Positions 18,546 to 26,377 of a DNA stretch of 64,000 nucleotides are shown here, in pieces. Positions within the stretch are counted from its first letter, which is position 1, and each line of letters starts with the position of its first letter. The position numbers and the translations under genes were made by a program. Under the pieces are notes generated by a model. The model worked only from the letters and a program-made list of their open reading frames with translations, was not told where the DNA came from and made no database searches. Source of the stretch: Vibrio coralliirubri (GTDB lineage: Bacteria; Pseudomonadota; Gammaproteobacteria; Enterobacterales; Vibrionaceae); assembly GCF_024347375.1 (NCBI RefSeq), contig NZ_AP025471.1, forward strand, positions 124,001 through 188,000. Reading direction: 5' to 3'.

Positions 18546-19154
18546 CTTTCTATTCTTCAAATCTTATCTTTTCCCCCAGTTTTTCACGTCAACCAATCCT
18601 CTTTTACTGAGCGATTTGCAAAGTCTTCTAGGTTAAATGAACGAAAGCGCTGTAACGAAACGTGCTTTTGGAACCGTAATGCTCCGGGTTAATAGAAATT
18701 GGATTTATAAAGTGCAAGCTGAGAAGGGGCATTTAATGGAGTGTGAAGGTTGAATTATCAAACCCAAGTGAATCTTGGTCTCTAGATTGAGTCGTTTTTA
18801 CCCTACTTTTCCAAGTGACAGCAAAACAAAAGCGTCACGAGATTACCCAATTTGGTCGAAAACAGATAAAAATTAGAAAAAATCGAATTTATTTAAGAAA
18901 AAAGGCATTTTTTTGTTGGAGAAAAGTGTGATTTTTATGTGATTTCGAGTCACTTTCTTCACATATTTGCATTATGAGGGCGATATTGTGTGAAATCTGA
19001 AGGAAAACGATTGCGCAATAAACCAACAGAGTTTGCGTGGATGGTTCGCTAAGTTATTAATTAGTAAGAATTTAGTTGGAAAGTGTAGCTGGGGGAGTTT
19101 TAGCGGATATGGAATCTTTGAGAGGATAGCATAAAAAAAAGTGAAATATCAGAC
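18546..19154. other. long non-coding region upstream of guaC
   Basis: About 600 bp without a credible gene. It is AT-rich in the middle (18840-18930) and contains the PurR-like site at 19001. An upstream guaC promoter or an unannotated small RNA could lie here, but I see no terminator that would delimit one before 19187. Confidence 0.5.
19001..19016 (+). promoter_or_regulatory. PurR-like operator upstream of guaC
   Basis: AGGAAAACGATTGCGC matches 14 of 16 positions of the PurR consensus ANGCAANCGNTTNCNT as I recall it. It lies about 300 bp before guaC, a purine-salvage gene, which makes the site plausible although it is distant from the nearest clear promoter. Confidence 0.45.
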
Positions 19155-19182
19155 TTGCTGTTACTAAATCACGACCTATAAT
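19155..19182 (+). promoter_or_regulatory. guaC proximal promoter
   Basis: TTGCTG (19155-19160) and TATAAT (19177-19182) are 16 bp apart. The predicted start near 19189 falls at the foot of the first leader hairpin. Confidence 0.6.
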
Positions 19183-19186
19183 GCTG

Positions 19187-19262
19187 AAAACCGGAGCGTC
19201 TGCCAACGCTCCGGTTTTTTTGTGTCCGAAGAAAAGTAAACCCGTCTGCCAACGGTTTTACT
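19187..19262 (+). promoter_or_regulatory. guaC leader: two hairpins with the same apex
   Basis: Hairpin 1 pairs AAAACCGGAGCG (19187-19198) with CGCTCCGGTTTT (19207-19218), followed by a T run, and so looks like an intrinsic terminator. Hairpin 2 pairs AGTAAACCCGT (19235-19245) with ACGGTTTTACT (19252-19262), one mismatch. Both tops read CGTCTGCCAACG. The arrangement suggests attenuation or a binding site used twice, but no anti-terminator was worked out. Confidence 0.5.
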
Positions 19263-19309
19263 ACGCATTTCGCGAGAGACACATAATTTTATGAATCAAG
19301 GAAAACACC

Positions 19310-20353
19310 ATGCGTATCGAACAAGAACTTAAGTTAGGTTTCAAAGATGTACTCTTCCGTCCGAAGCGTTCTACCCTTAAAAGCCGTTCTCAAGTTGAAT
19401 TAACCCGCGATTTTACATTCAAGCATAGCGGTCGTCAATGGTCTGGTACTCCAGTAATTGCAGCTAACATGGATTCGGTAGCAAGCTTTGAAATGGCAGC
19501 TGCTCTAGCAGAGCACGGTGTTATGACTGCAGTACACAAGCACTACACAGTAGAGCAGTGGGCTGAGTTCGCTAAAACAGCAGACAAGAAAACACTGAAC
19601 AACGTATTTGTATCAACGGGTACATCTGAAGCTGAGTTTGAGAAAACAAAGCAAATCATGGCGCTTAGCGAAGACTTCGTATTTATCTGTATTGATATCG
19701 CTAACGGCTACTCAGAGCACCTAGTTGAGTACGTACAAAAAGTACGTGCTGAATTCCCGACTAAAGTTATCTCTGCTGGTAACGTTGTAACAGGTGACAT
19801 GGTTGAAGAGCTAATTCTAGCTGGCGCAGACATTGTTAAGGTTGGTATCGGCCCTGGTTCTGTTTGTACTACACGTGTTAAAACAGGCGTAGGTTACCCT
19901 CAACTTTCTGCAATCATCGAGTGTGGCGACGCAGCACACGGCCTTGGCGGCATGATCATCGGTGACGGTGGCTGTTCATGTGCGGGTGACGTATCTAAAG
20001 CGTTCGGCGGCGGTGCTGACTTCGTAATGCTAGGCGGCATGCTAGCAGGTCACTCTGAGTCAGGCGGCGAAGTTGTAGAGCAAGACGGTAAGCAATTCAT
20101 GAAGTTCTACGGCATGTCTTCACAGTCGGCTATGGACAAGCACTCAGGTGGTGTTGCTAAGTACCGTGCTGCGGAAGGTAAAACTGTTTTGCTTCCATAC
20201 CGTGGTTCAGTTCACAACACAATTTCTGACATCCTTGGTGGTGTACGTTCAACTTGTACATACGTAGGCGCAGCAAAGCTTAAAGAGCTAACTAAGCGTA
20301 CGACTTTCATCCGTGTACAAGAGCAAGAGAACAACGTATTCGGTAAAGAGTAA
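19310..20353 (+). CDS. guaC: GMP reductase
   Basis: A 347-residue IMPDH/GMPR-family TIM barrel that reduces GMP to IMP with NADPH, recycling guanine nucleotides. [19 protein letters not shown] opens the protein; [11 protein letters not shown] (catalytic cysteine) and the flap segment [13 protein letters not shown] are characteristic of GMP reductase. It lacks the CBS domains of IMPDH. AAGGAAA precedes the ATG. The 3' end is the known target of guaC-attached Tn7-like elements, and a transposon end begins 22 bp after the stop codon here. Confidence 0.93.
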   Translation: MRIEQELKLGFKDVLFRPKRSTLKSRSQVELTRDFTFKHSGRQWSGTPVIAANMDSVASFEMAAALAEHGVMTAVHKHYTVEQWAEFAKTADKKTLNNVFVSTGTSEAEFEKTKQIMALSEDFVFICIDIANGYSEHLVEYVQKVRAEFPTKVISAGNVVTGDMVEELILAGADIVKVGIGPGSVCTTRVKTGVGYPQLSAIIECGDAAHGLGGMIIGDGGCSCAGDVSKAFGGGADFVMLGGMLAGHSESGGEVVEQDGKQFMKFYGMSSQSAMDKHSGGVAKYRAAEGKTVLLPYRGSVHNTISDILGGVRSTCTYVGAAKLKELTKRTTFIRVQEQENNVFGKE

Positions 20354-20374
20354 TCTGAACTGATTCAAATAGTT

Positions 20375-20452
20375 TGTAAAAACAACCATACCTTTAAATG
20401 GCTCATAAAGTGTACAATGCTTTAGTAAGTTTACAACAGGTATGGTTGTTTT
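20375..20452 (+). mobile_element. Tn7-like transposon end with TnsB-type site
   Basis: TGT at 20375 is followed after four bases by ACAACCATA (20382-20390). This is the same layout, TGT-N4-ACAACCATA, that I recall for the terminal TnsB site of type I-F3 CRISPR-associated Tn7-like elements. A second copy of the site in opposite orientation (20438-20452) gives 15-bp inverted arms. The end lies 22 bp after guaC, a known attachment gene, and tnsA follows, as at the right end of Tn7. Confidence 0.75.
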
Positions 20453-20896
20453 ATTATAAAAAAGCGAATTCTCAGAAACTCTTCTGTAAAAAACATATTC
20501 CACTTTGTTAGCCTCAAAACGAACTCCATCCACACTGTGGAGTCTGACCTAGAGTTTGATGTATGCGTCCACTTCGAGTTTTCGCCACAGATTGTCAACT
20601 TCGAAGCTCAACCTATCGGTTTTGAATACTTTATTGAGGGTAAGCGACGTAGATATACGCCTGATTTTTTAGTCACCTACAAAGATTCATACCAATCATT
20701 CTATGAGATCAAGCCCAAGCACATTGCAGAGAAAGATGAGTTTAAAGAAAAGTTTAGAGCTCAGAAAGAGCAAACATTGGACTGTGGTCAAGATCTGTAC
20801 GTGTTGAGAGAGGATGGCTTTCAGATATACCCGCTACTCGAAAACCATCAAACTGATTGGCGCTGGCTCTATCAATGGAGACATAACCATTGGTAA
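20453..20896 (+). pseudogene. tnsA: truncated tnsA endonuclease
   Basis: A frame homologous to TnsA runs from about 20453 to 20896. The usual GTG at 20537 is too far downstream: the translation upstream (KKRILRNSSVKNIFHF...) still matches TnsA, so the true start has probably been lost or is a non-canonical ATT near 20453. The nuclease core is intact, with TPDF (acidic residue) and EIKPK (E-x-K). Only about 130 TnsA-like residues are present; the C-terminal domain is missing and the last 15 or so residues (WRWLYQWRHNHW) look foreign. TnsA cuts the 5' ends of the element in cut-and-paste transposition. No tnsB, tnsC, tniQ or cas genes remain, so the element is dead. Confidence 0.75.
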
Positions 20897-21005
20897 CTAG
20901 AGAGTTTTGCTGTTCTGATGACAAACTACTAAAACTTATAGGGAGAGCAGTGGTTGTAACTGCAACCCCTAACATTTTTAAACTGTCTCTACGACTTATT
21001 TCCAT
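20840..21005 (-). pseudogene. 5' fragment of a Tat-exported protein gene
   Basis: Starting at 21005, about 40 residues read MEISRRDSLKMLGVAVTTTA then hydrophilic sequence. The RRDSLKM twin-arginine motif plus a hydrophobic stretch is a Tat signal. The frame then runs antisense into the end of the tnsA fragment, so both genes are truncated at a shared junction somewhere around 20840-20895. The mature protein cannot be identified. Confidence 0.45.
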
Positions 21006-21376
21006 TTTCGATACCTCTAGTGTATATGGCTTTTTTCTAATTCGAGATTGAATCAGTCTTAAAGGAAGAAAAATGGCATTTGTGAACTAATTTTGAGATA
21101 GATGTCAGGCTAGCTACTTACATGGGAATTTTCGCTGAAATGACCGACAAACCTTAATATAGACCCCACATACGCTTGTACATTGATTATCAATAAATTC
21201 GTCTTGGTTGTATGAGTATTTACGCGCTAGGGTACAAATCTTCAATAGTTAGACACAGAAGCGACGAAGGATAAATCTGACACTACTCACTGTTTAATAC
21301 CATAATCTTTTAACAACTGGTGCAGATAGTATGGGGACCATATTAGACCACAATAGGTGACTCGTAGCCTCCAATG
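21006..21376. other. non-coding remnant between tnsA and the first IS
   Basis: No credible gene. Likely degenerate transposon cargo. No CRISPR repeat of the I-F type was found here. Confidence 0.4.
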
Positions 21377-22430
21377 GGCTTTGTTGCGTAATTAAATTTA
21401 GAGATAGAGCCAACCCGTTTCGCTTGTTTCTTAGTCAATACGACAAGTTTCAGGCATACCTAACCCAGTAAGCTTGTTCAACGCTTTTATCATCGCGTAA
21501 GTTTCACCCACCTGGGCATTGTAATTTCTTAAGCTCAGTTTCCCTCCTAGCAACTGTTTAACTCGATACATCGCTGTTTCTGAGAGTGAACGTTTGTGGT
21601 ATCCATACCGCTCTTTCCAATACTTATTTGAGTCGTATAATTTCTGGCAACCCACGGCGAAATTTCGAGGGTGACCACGCTCCCAGAAGGCAGCCCCTTC
21701 TCTTGGGGGAATAAGCGCAATAGCTCCCTTAATCTTAATAGCAGCGTGACACGCTCTCGTGTCGTAAGCGCCATCACCAGACACCTCAAGGATACTTCGG
21801 CGTGTTTGTTTCAGTAAGTTCGGGAGTACTTCTCCATCTGTAACCGTCGATAAACTTAGCTCGGCGGCAATGATCTCATGAGTGTTGGTATCGACTGCAA
21901 TATGCAGCTTTCGCCAGACTCTACGCTTGCCATCCGTCCCATGTTTTTTGACTTTCCATTCACCTTCGCCATAAACCTTAAGGCCAGTAGCATCAATGGC
22001 TAGGTGCTGTATCGCTCCTCTCGTTTTAGTCTTAAATGAAACCTCAACTTGCTTGGCTCTACGACTGATGCAGGTGTAATGCGGACAACTTAACGGTACA
22101 TGGGCTAACCTAAATATCGAGTCGATAAATCCTTGCAGCGCTCTCAATGGCATAGAAAAAACTCGTTTGACCATGAGTGCTGTCGTGATAGCTAAATCAC
22201 TGAACCGACGCGGCCTACCGCGCTTATTCTGTTTGCTTTGCGCCCATCCGCTTATTGCTTCTTCATCAATCCAAAAAGTCAGAGAACCACGGTTAATGAG
22301 TGATCGGTTGTATTGCTTCCAGTTGGTTGTTTTATAACGAGGCTTAGGCATAGGACTACGAGATAGAGTGGAGGTAGCTGATCAGATCGTAGGTTCTTGA
22401 TTTAGTTCCATTGAATTACGCAACAAAGCC
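21377..22430 (-). mobile_element. IS5-family (IS903 group) element, copy 1
   Basis: A 1054-bp element with termini GGCTTTGTTGCGTAATT and its complement. Its left flank is CCTCCAATG and its right flank ATATTTTTC, which do not match, so it has taken part in a rearrangement. The CCTCCAATG flank instead matches the flank of the stub at 23323. Confidence 0.93.
21431..22351 (-). CDS. IS5-family transposase, copy 1
   Basis: A 306-residue DDE transposase, identical in all five full copies of the window. Catalytic residues are D120 (IDATG), D193 (SGDGAYD) and E258 within Y251-x2-R254-x3-E258-x6-K265, the IS5/IS4-type Y(2)R(3)E(6)K signature. The N-terminal region is basic and likely binds the ends. 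It is complete, so the element is probably still active. Confidence 0.93.
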   Translation of the reverse strand: MPKPRYKTTNWKQYNRSLINRGSLTFWIDEEAISGWAQSKQNKRGRPRRFSDLAITTALMVKRVFSMPLRALQGFIDSIFRLAHVPLSCPHYTCISRRAKQVEVSFKTKTRGAIQHLAIDATGLKVYGEGEWKVKKHGTDGKRRVWRKLHIAVDTNTHEIIAAELSLSTVTDGEVLPNLLKQTRRSILEVSGDGAYDTRACHAAIKIKGAIALIPPREGAAFWERGHPRNFAVGCQKLYDSNKYWKERYGYHKRSLSETAMYRVKQLLGGKLSLRNYNAQVGETYAMIKALNKLTGLGMPETCRID

Positions 22431-23322
22431 ATATTTTTCTTCATTCATCACTATTTTCTCGTTAGTTTAGCCCCCCTAAATAAAAGTCATTTCATTGCCA
22501 TACGGCTATTCAGAAATTTCAAATGATTTTTTATTTTGTTCTTATTTATTAGTATGAGTGAGAGGTACTTATGTTAAGGTTAACTATAAGGTAATGCTGA
22601 TGTAACACTTATTTTTATAACATACAATTAATTATATATGTGCTTCCTAAAAGAAATTACATATATTAAATCTAATTATTTATTTAGATTACTTCGAGTG
22701 GCTACCACCATTTGAAGTATAATAAGGTTTCCGGCCTGAAGGGTAGTTCTCTAGTAGAGTTAACGTTTTCTTTTCTCCTGTGTGAATATTTTCACACGTA
22801 ACGCTACCGTTCACTTTCGACACTTCTTTCTTTTCTATTACTTTAATCACTACATTATATTTTAAATATTTAATTTTGGGCTTCTCGGCATTGCTCAACC
22901 ACGTAACTTACTGCAATAGCAACACTATCACATGAACTTATCACTTAATTTTTGATGATAATCAAAAGTGCCTAAACTTATTCTTCCTGAGTAATATAAG
23001 TAAACAATAATGGATTATACGCAATGACAATCTTTCAAAAAATCACCTTTGTTTTGATACTTTAGATATTAAGTCAAAGGGTCATTTCACTGTTGGAGAT
23101 AAGTAAGTGTTAATTTAATATACATGGCTTTAAATGAAGCTATTGCTTCTGAGCAATCTCTTTAGATTAAAGACGTCGCATACTTTAGCTTTAATTCCCA
23201 GTAGTAGCATTTAGTTGTCTTAAGACAAATGAACAGAGGTTTACTTAATCATTCGATTAGTCTTATTCGTTGAGAAGTCGTCATCTATCTGGTTGTCCCT
23301 CGATTTTGATTGCCATTGGAGG
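22431..23322. other. inverted segment between IS copies
   Basis: AT-rich segment flanked by oppositely oriented IS copies. Apart from a doubtful 69-codon frame on the minus strand, I see nothing definable. Matching of target duplications shows that this segment has been inverted by recombination between the two IS copies. Confidence 0.6.
22689..22898 (-). CDS. doubtful small protein
   Basis: A 69-codon frame starting with TTG and lacking a good ribosome site. The protein is lysine-rich (KPKIKYLKYNVVIKVIEKKE) and of unknown function. It is listed because it is the only plausible frame in the inverted segment; it may be a chance frame or a gene fragment. Confidence 0.25.
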   Translation of the reverse strand: MSNAEKPKIKYLKYNVVIKVIEKKEVSKVNGSVTCENIHTGEKKTLTLLENYPSGRKPYYTSNGGSHSK

Positions 23323-23413
23323 GGCTTTGTTGCGTAATTCAATGGAACTAAATCAAGAACCTACGATCTGATCAGCTACCTCCACTCTATCTCGTAGTCC
23401 TATGCCTAAGCCT
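23323..23413 (+). mobile_element. 91-bp stub of the same IS
   Basis: The first 91 bp of the IS, through its start codon (ATG at 23402) and four codons, then directly another full copy. Its left flank, CATTGGAGG, is the reverse complement of the left flank of copy 1. It shows that the IS once inserted into itself at base 91. Confidence 0.85.
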
Positions 23414-24467
23414 GGCTTTGTTGCGTAATTCAATGGAACTAAATCAAGAACCTACGATCTGATCAGCTACCTCCACTCTATCTCGTAGTCCTATGCCTAA
23501 GCCTCGTTATAAAACAACCAACTGGAAGCAATACAACCGATCACTCATTAACCGTGGTTCTCTGACTTTTTGGATTGATGAAGAAGCAATAAGCGGATGG
23601 GCGCAAAGCAAACAGAATAAGCGCGGTAGGCCGCGTCGGTTCAGTGATTTAGCTATCACGACAGCACTCATGGTCAAACGAGTTTTTTCTATGCCATTGA
23701 GAGCGCTGCAAGGATTTATCGACTCGATATTTAGGTTAGCCCATGTACCGTTAAGTTGTCCGCATTACACCTGCATCAGTCGTAGAGCCAAGCAAGTTGA
23801 GGTTTCATTTAAGACTAAAACGAGAGGAGCGATACAGCACCTAGCCATTGATGCTACTGGCCTTAAGGTTTATGGCGAAGGTGAATGGAAAGTCAAAAAA
23901 CATGGGACGGATGGCAAGCGTAGAGTCTGGCGAAAGCTGCATATTGCAGTCGATACCAACACTCATGAGATCATTGCCGCCGAGCTAAGTTTATCGACGG
24001 TTACAGATGGAGAAGTACTCCCGAACTTACTGAAACAAACACGCCGAAGTATCCTTGAGGTGTCTGGTGATGGCGCTTACGACACGAGAGCGTGTCACGC
24101 TGCTATTAAGATTAAGGGAGCTATTGCGCTTATTCCCCCAAGAGAAGGGGCTGCCTTCTGGGAGCGTGGTCACCCTCGAAATTTCGCCGTGGGTTGCCAG
24201 AAATTATACGACTCAAATAAGTATTGGAAAGAGCGGTATGGATACCACAAACGTTCACTCTCAGAAACAGCGATGTATCGAGTTAAACAGTTGCTAGGAG
24301 GGAAACTGAGCTTAAGAAATTACAATGCCCAGGTGGGTGAAACTTACGCGATGATAAAAGCGTTGAACAAGCTTACTGGGTTAGGTATGCCTGAAACTTG
24401 TCGTATTGACTAAGAAACAAGCGAAACGGGTTGGCTCTATCTCTAAATTTAATTACGCAACAAAGCC
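23414..24467 (+). mobile_element. IS5-family element, copy 2
   Basis: Full 1054-bp copy in plus orientation. Its left flank is CCTAAGCCT, the sequence of the IS itself at the insertion point; the right flank is CTTTCTCAA. The rest of the host IS is gone, so a deletion or recombination occurred on the right. Confidence 0.93.
23493..24413 (+). CDS. IS5-family transposase, copy 2
   Basis: A 306-residue transposase identical to the other copies, complete with D120, D193 and E258. Its 5' leader of about 79 bp within the IS is unchanged. It now abuts the IS stub on its left, so the stub may add a little upstream sequence but no intact promoter was defined. Confidence 0.92.
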   Translation: MPKPRYKTTNWKQYNRSLINRGSLTFWIDEEAISGWAQSKQNKRGRPRRFSDLAITTALMVKRVFSMPLRALQGFIDSIFRLAHVPLSCPHYTCISRRAKQVEVSFKTKTRGAIQHLAIDATGLKVYGEGEWKVKKHGTDGKRRVWRKLHIAVDTNTHEIIAAELSLSTVTDGEVLPNLLKQTRRSILEVSGDGAYDTRACHAAIKIKGAIALIPPREGAAFWERGHPRNFAVGCQKLYDSNKYWKERYGYHKRSLSETAMYRVKQLLGGKLSLRNYNAQVGETYAMIKALNKLTGLGMPETCRID

Positions 24468-24816
24468 CTTTCTCAAGGTAATAGTTCGCTTCAATGCCAA
24501 ACTTCCAAGGGCGTCCATTCAGAACCGTTGTTTTGCTAACACTGATATTCAACGGAATTTCCGCCTGATCCTTATTCCAGTCATAGGTGAATGTCGGCGC
24601 AGAGCCCACAGTCCAACCTCCTCCTAATATCTCAACCCAAAACACTTGTGTCGATGTCTTGTTGATTCGAGTATCAGAATGGTCGGCTCCGTCTCCAGAA
24701 ACACCATACAAGTGATTTGGAAACATACCGAAAACTCGCTCGCTACTCGCCTTCCCGACCATAAACTCTGGCCCGACAGCAAATTGATCCGCCGTTAAGT
24801 CACTGCTGCCCGTAGG
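24468..24816 (-). pseudogene. fragment of an outer-membrane transporter-like gene
   Basis: The minus-strand frame runs through the whole 349-bp piece between IS copies 2 and 3 (about 116 residues, no own start or stop). It contains QFAVGPEFMVGKASSERVFG and TYDWNKDQAEIPLNISVSKT, resembling the beta-barrel proteins often annotated as neuromedin-U-like or phenol-degradation outer-membrane transporters. Both ends were removed by the IS copies. The family call is tentative; the coding nature is convincing because the frame stays open end to end. Confidence 0.5.
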
Positions 24817-25870
24817 GGCTTTGTTGCGTAATTAAATTTAGAGATAGAGCCAACCCGTTTCGCTTGTTTCTTAGTCAATACGACAAGTTTCAGGCATACC
24901 TAACCCAGTAAGCTTGTTCAACGCTTTTATCATCGCGTAAGTTTCACCCACCTGGGCATTGTAATTTCTTAAGCTCAGTTTCCCTCCTAGCAACTGTTTA
25001 ACTCGATACATCGCTGTTTCTGAGAGTGAACGTTTGTGGTATCCATACCGCTCTTTCCAATACTTATTTGAGTCGTATAATTTCTGGCAACCCACGGCGA
25101 AATTTCGAGGGTGACCACGCTCCCAGAAGGCAGCCCCTTCTCTTGGGGGAATAAGCGCAATAGCTCCCTTAATCTTAATAGCAGCGTGACACGCTCTCGT
25201 GTCGTAAGCGCCATCACCAGACACCTCAAGGATACTTCGGCGTGTTTGTTTCAGTAAGTTCGGGAGTACTTCTCCATCTGTAACCGTCGATAAACTTAGC
25301 TCGGCGGCAATGATCTCATGAGTGTTGGTATCGACTGCAATATGCAGCTTTCGCCAGACTCTACGCTTGCCATCCGTCCCATGTTTTTTGACTTTCCATT
25401 CACCTTCGCCATAAACCTTAAGGCCAGTAGCATCAATGGCTAGGTGCTGTATCGCTCCTCTCGTTTTAGTCTTAAATGAAACCTCAACTTGCTTGGCTCT
25501 ACGACTGATGCAGGTGTAATGCGGACAACTTAACGGTACATGGGCTAACCTAAATATCGAGTCGATAAATCCTTGCAGCGCTCTCAATGGCATAGAAAAA
25601 ACTCGTTTGACCATGAGTGCTGTCGTGATAGCTAAATCACTGAACCGACGCGGCCTACCGCGCTTATTCTGTTTGCTTTGCGCCCATCCGCTTATTGCTT
25701 CTTCATCAATCCAAAAAGTCAGAGAACCACGGTTAATGAGTGATCGGTTGTATTGCTTCCAGTTGGTTGTTTTATAACGAGGCTTAGGCATAGGACTACG
25801 AGATAGAGTGGAGGTAGCTGATCAGATCGTAGGTTCTTGATTTAGTTCCATTGAATTACGCAACAAAGCC
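24817..25870 (-). mobile_element. IS5-family element, copy 3
   Basis: Full 1054-bp copy in minus orientation. Flanks GCCCGTAGG and TCTCTACTC do not match, again pointing to IS-mediated deletion. Confidence 0.93.
24871..25791 (-). CDS. IS5-family transposase, copy 3
   Basis: A complete 306-residue transposase identical to the other copies. It faces copy 2 with the barrel-gene fragment between, so copies 2 and 3 together could mobilise the 349-bp piece as a compound unit, although no target duplication supports such an event. Confidence 0.92.
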   Translation of the reverse strand: MPKPRYKTTNWKQYNRSLINRGSLTFWIDEEAISGWAQSKQNKRGRPRRFSDLAITTALMVKRVFSMPLRALQGFIDSIFRLAHVPLSCPHYTCISRRAKQVEVSFKTKTRGAIQHLAIDATGLKVYGEGEWKVKKHGTDGKRRVWRKLHIAVDTNTHEIIAAELSLSTVTDGEVLPNLLKQTRRSILEVSGDGAYDTRACHAAIKIKGAIALIPPREGAAFWERGHPRNFAVGCQKLYDSNKYWKERYGYHKRSLSETAMYRVKQLLGGKLSLRNYNAQVGETYAMIKALNKLTGLGMPETCRID

Positions 25871-26311
25871 TCTCTACTCCTAGAGGAAAATGTTCTTTGT
25901 GGGAGTGTTCGGTTCTTTGAGATAAGTCATTTGGGATAACTTTATTCTATAACCATTCATATATTTATTGTTATACGGTTTCGGAGTATGGCGACTTTCA
26001 ATCTTGCAGGACTTGGCTTGTCGCCATACTTTCCTTTTCGTGGGGGGTCTATCTCTAAGTTTCGTTTTCTCTATGAGGGTAGATGCTAAACACATACGGC
26101 TTGCTACGCAATATGACAGATGTATGTATAAATTTAACCGATGTTAAATTTCTTTGAATGTTAACAATGCAAAGACAGTAGAAATATAGTAATTAATCGA
26201 GTGTGTTTTAGGAAGGAAGTAGAAATAGTTGTTTGGTAAGTTCTAATCATTAAATATAAGTATGAACTTAAGTTTTAATTCCCTGTTTTATTACTTCTGG
26301 ATAACGCGCAT
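25871..26311. other. non-coding gap between IS copy 3 and the DUF819 gene
   Basis: No credible gene. It contains an 11-bp inverted repeat, AGTATGGCGAC (25985-25995) with GTCGCCATACT (26020-26030), 24 bp apart. The left end of the Tn7-like element should lie in this region but no TATGGTTGT-N4-ACA end was found. Confidence 0.45.
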
Positions 26312-26348
26312 AAAAAATCCGACATTGGCGAACCAATATCGGATTTAA
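26312..26348 (-). terminator. rho-independent terminator of the DUF819 gene
   Basis: On the minus strand AAATCCGATATTGG pairs with CCAATGTCGGATTT around TTCG and is followed by T residues. It lies about 30 bp after the stop codon. Confidence 0.85.
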
Positions 26349-26377
26349 AATTCAACAGATTGTTAGCGCTAGTCGTA

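Noticed and set aside
20754..20839. Extension of the Tat-signal frame through tnsA
   Set aside because: This part is antisense to the well-supported TnsA nuclease core, so it is not coding on the minus strand.
20897..21376. Search for a type I-F CRISPR array behind the tnsA remnant
   Set aside because: No repeated 28-bp unit and no match to the GTGAACTGCCGAGTAGGTAG type repeat; GTGAACTAATTTT at 21078 is a single short resemblance, and GGTAGCTGAT elsewhere belongs to the IS.
24373..24467. C-terminal tail (GLCCVIKFRDRANPF...) of the barrel fragment frame
   Set aside because: It is the IS right end read through; the identical tail appears on the DUF2971 fragment at 41518.
26223..26230. AAATAGTT as a trace of the transposon's left target duplication
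   Set aside because: It repeats the eight bases before the right end (20367-20374), but the expected ACA of a left end is missing (AGAAA instead), so it is most likely chance.
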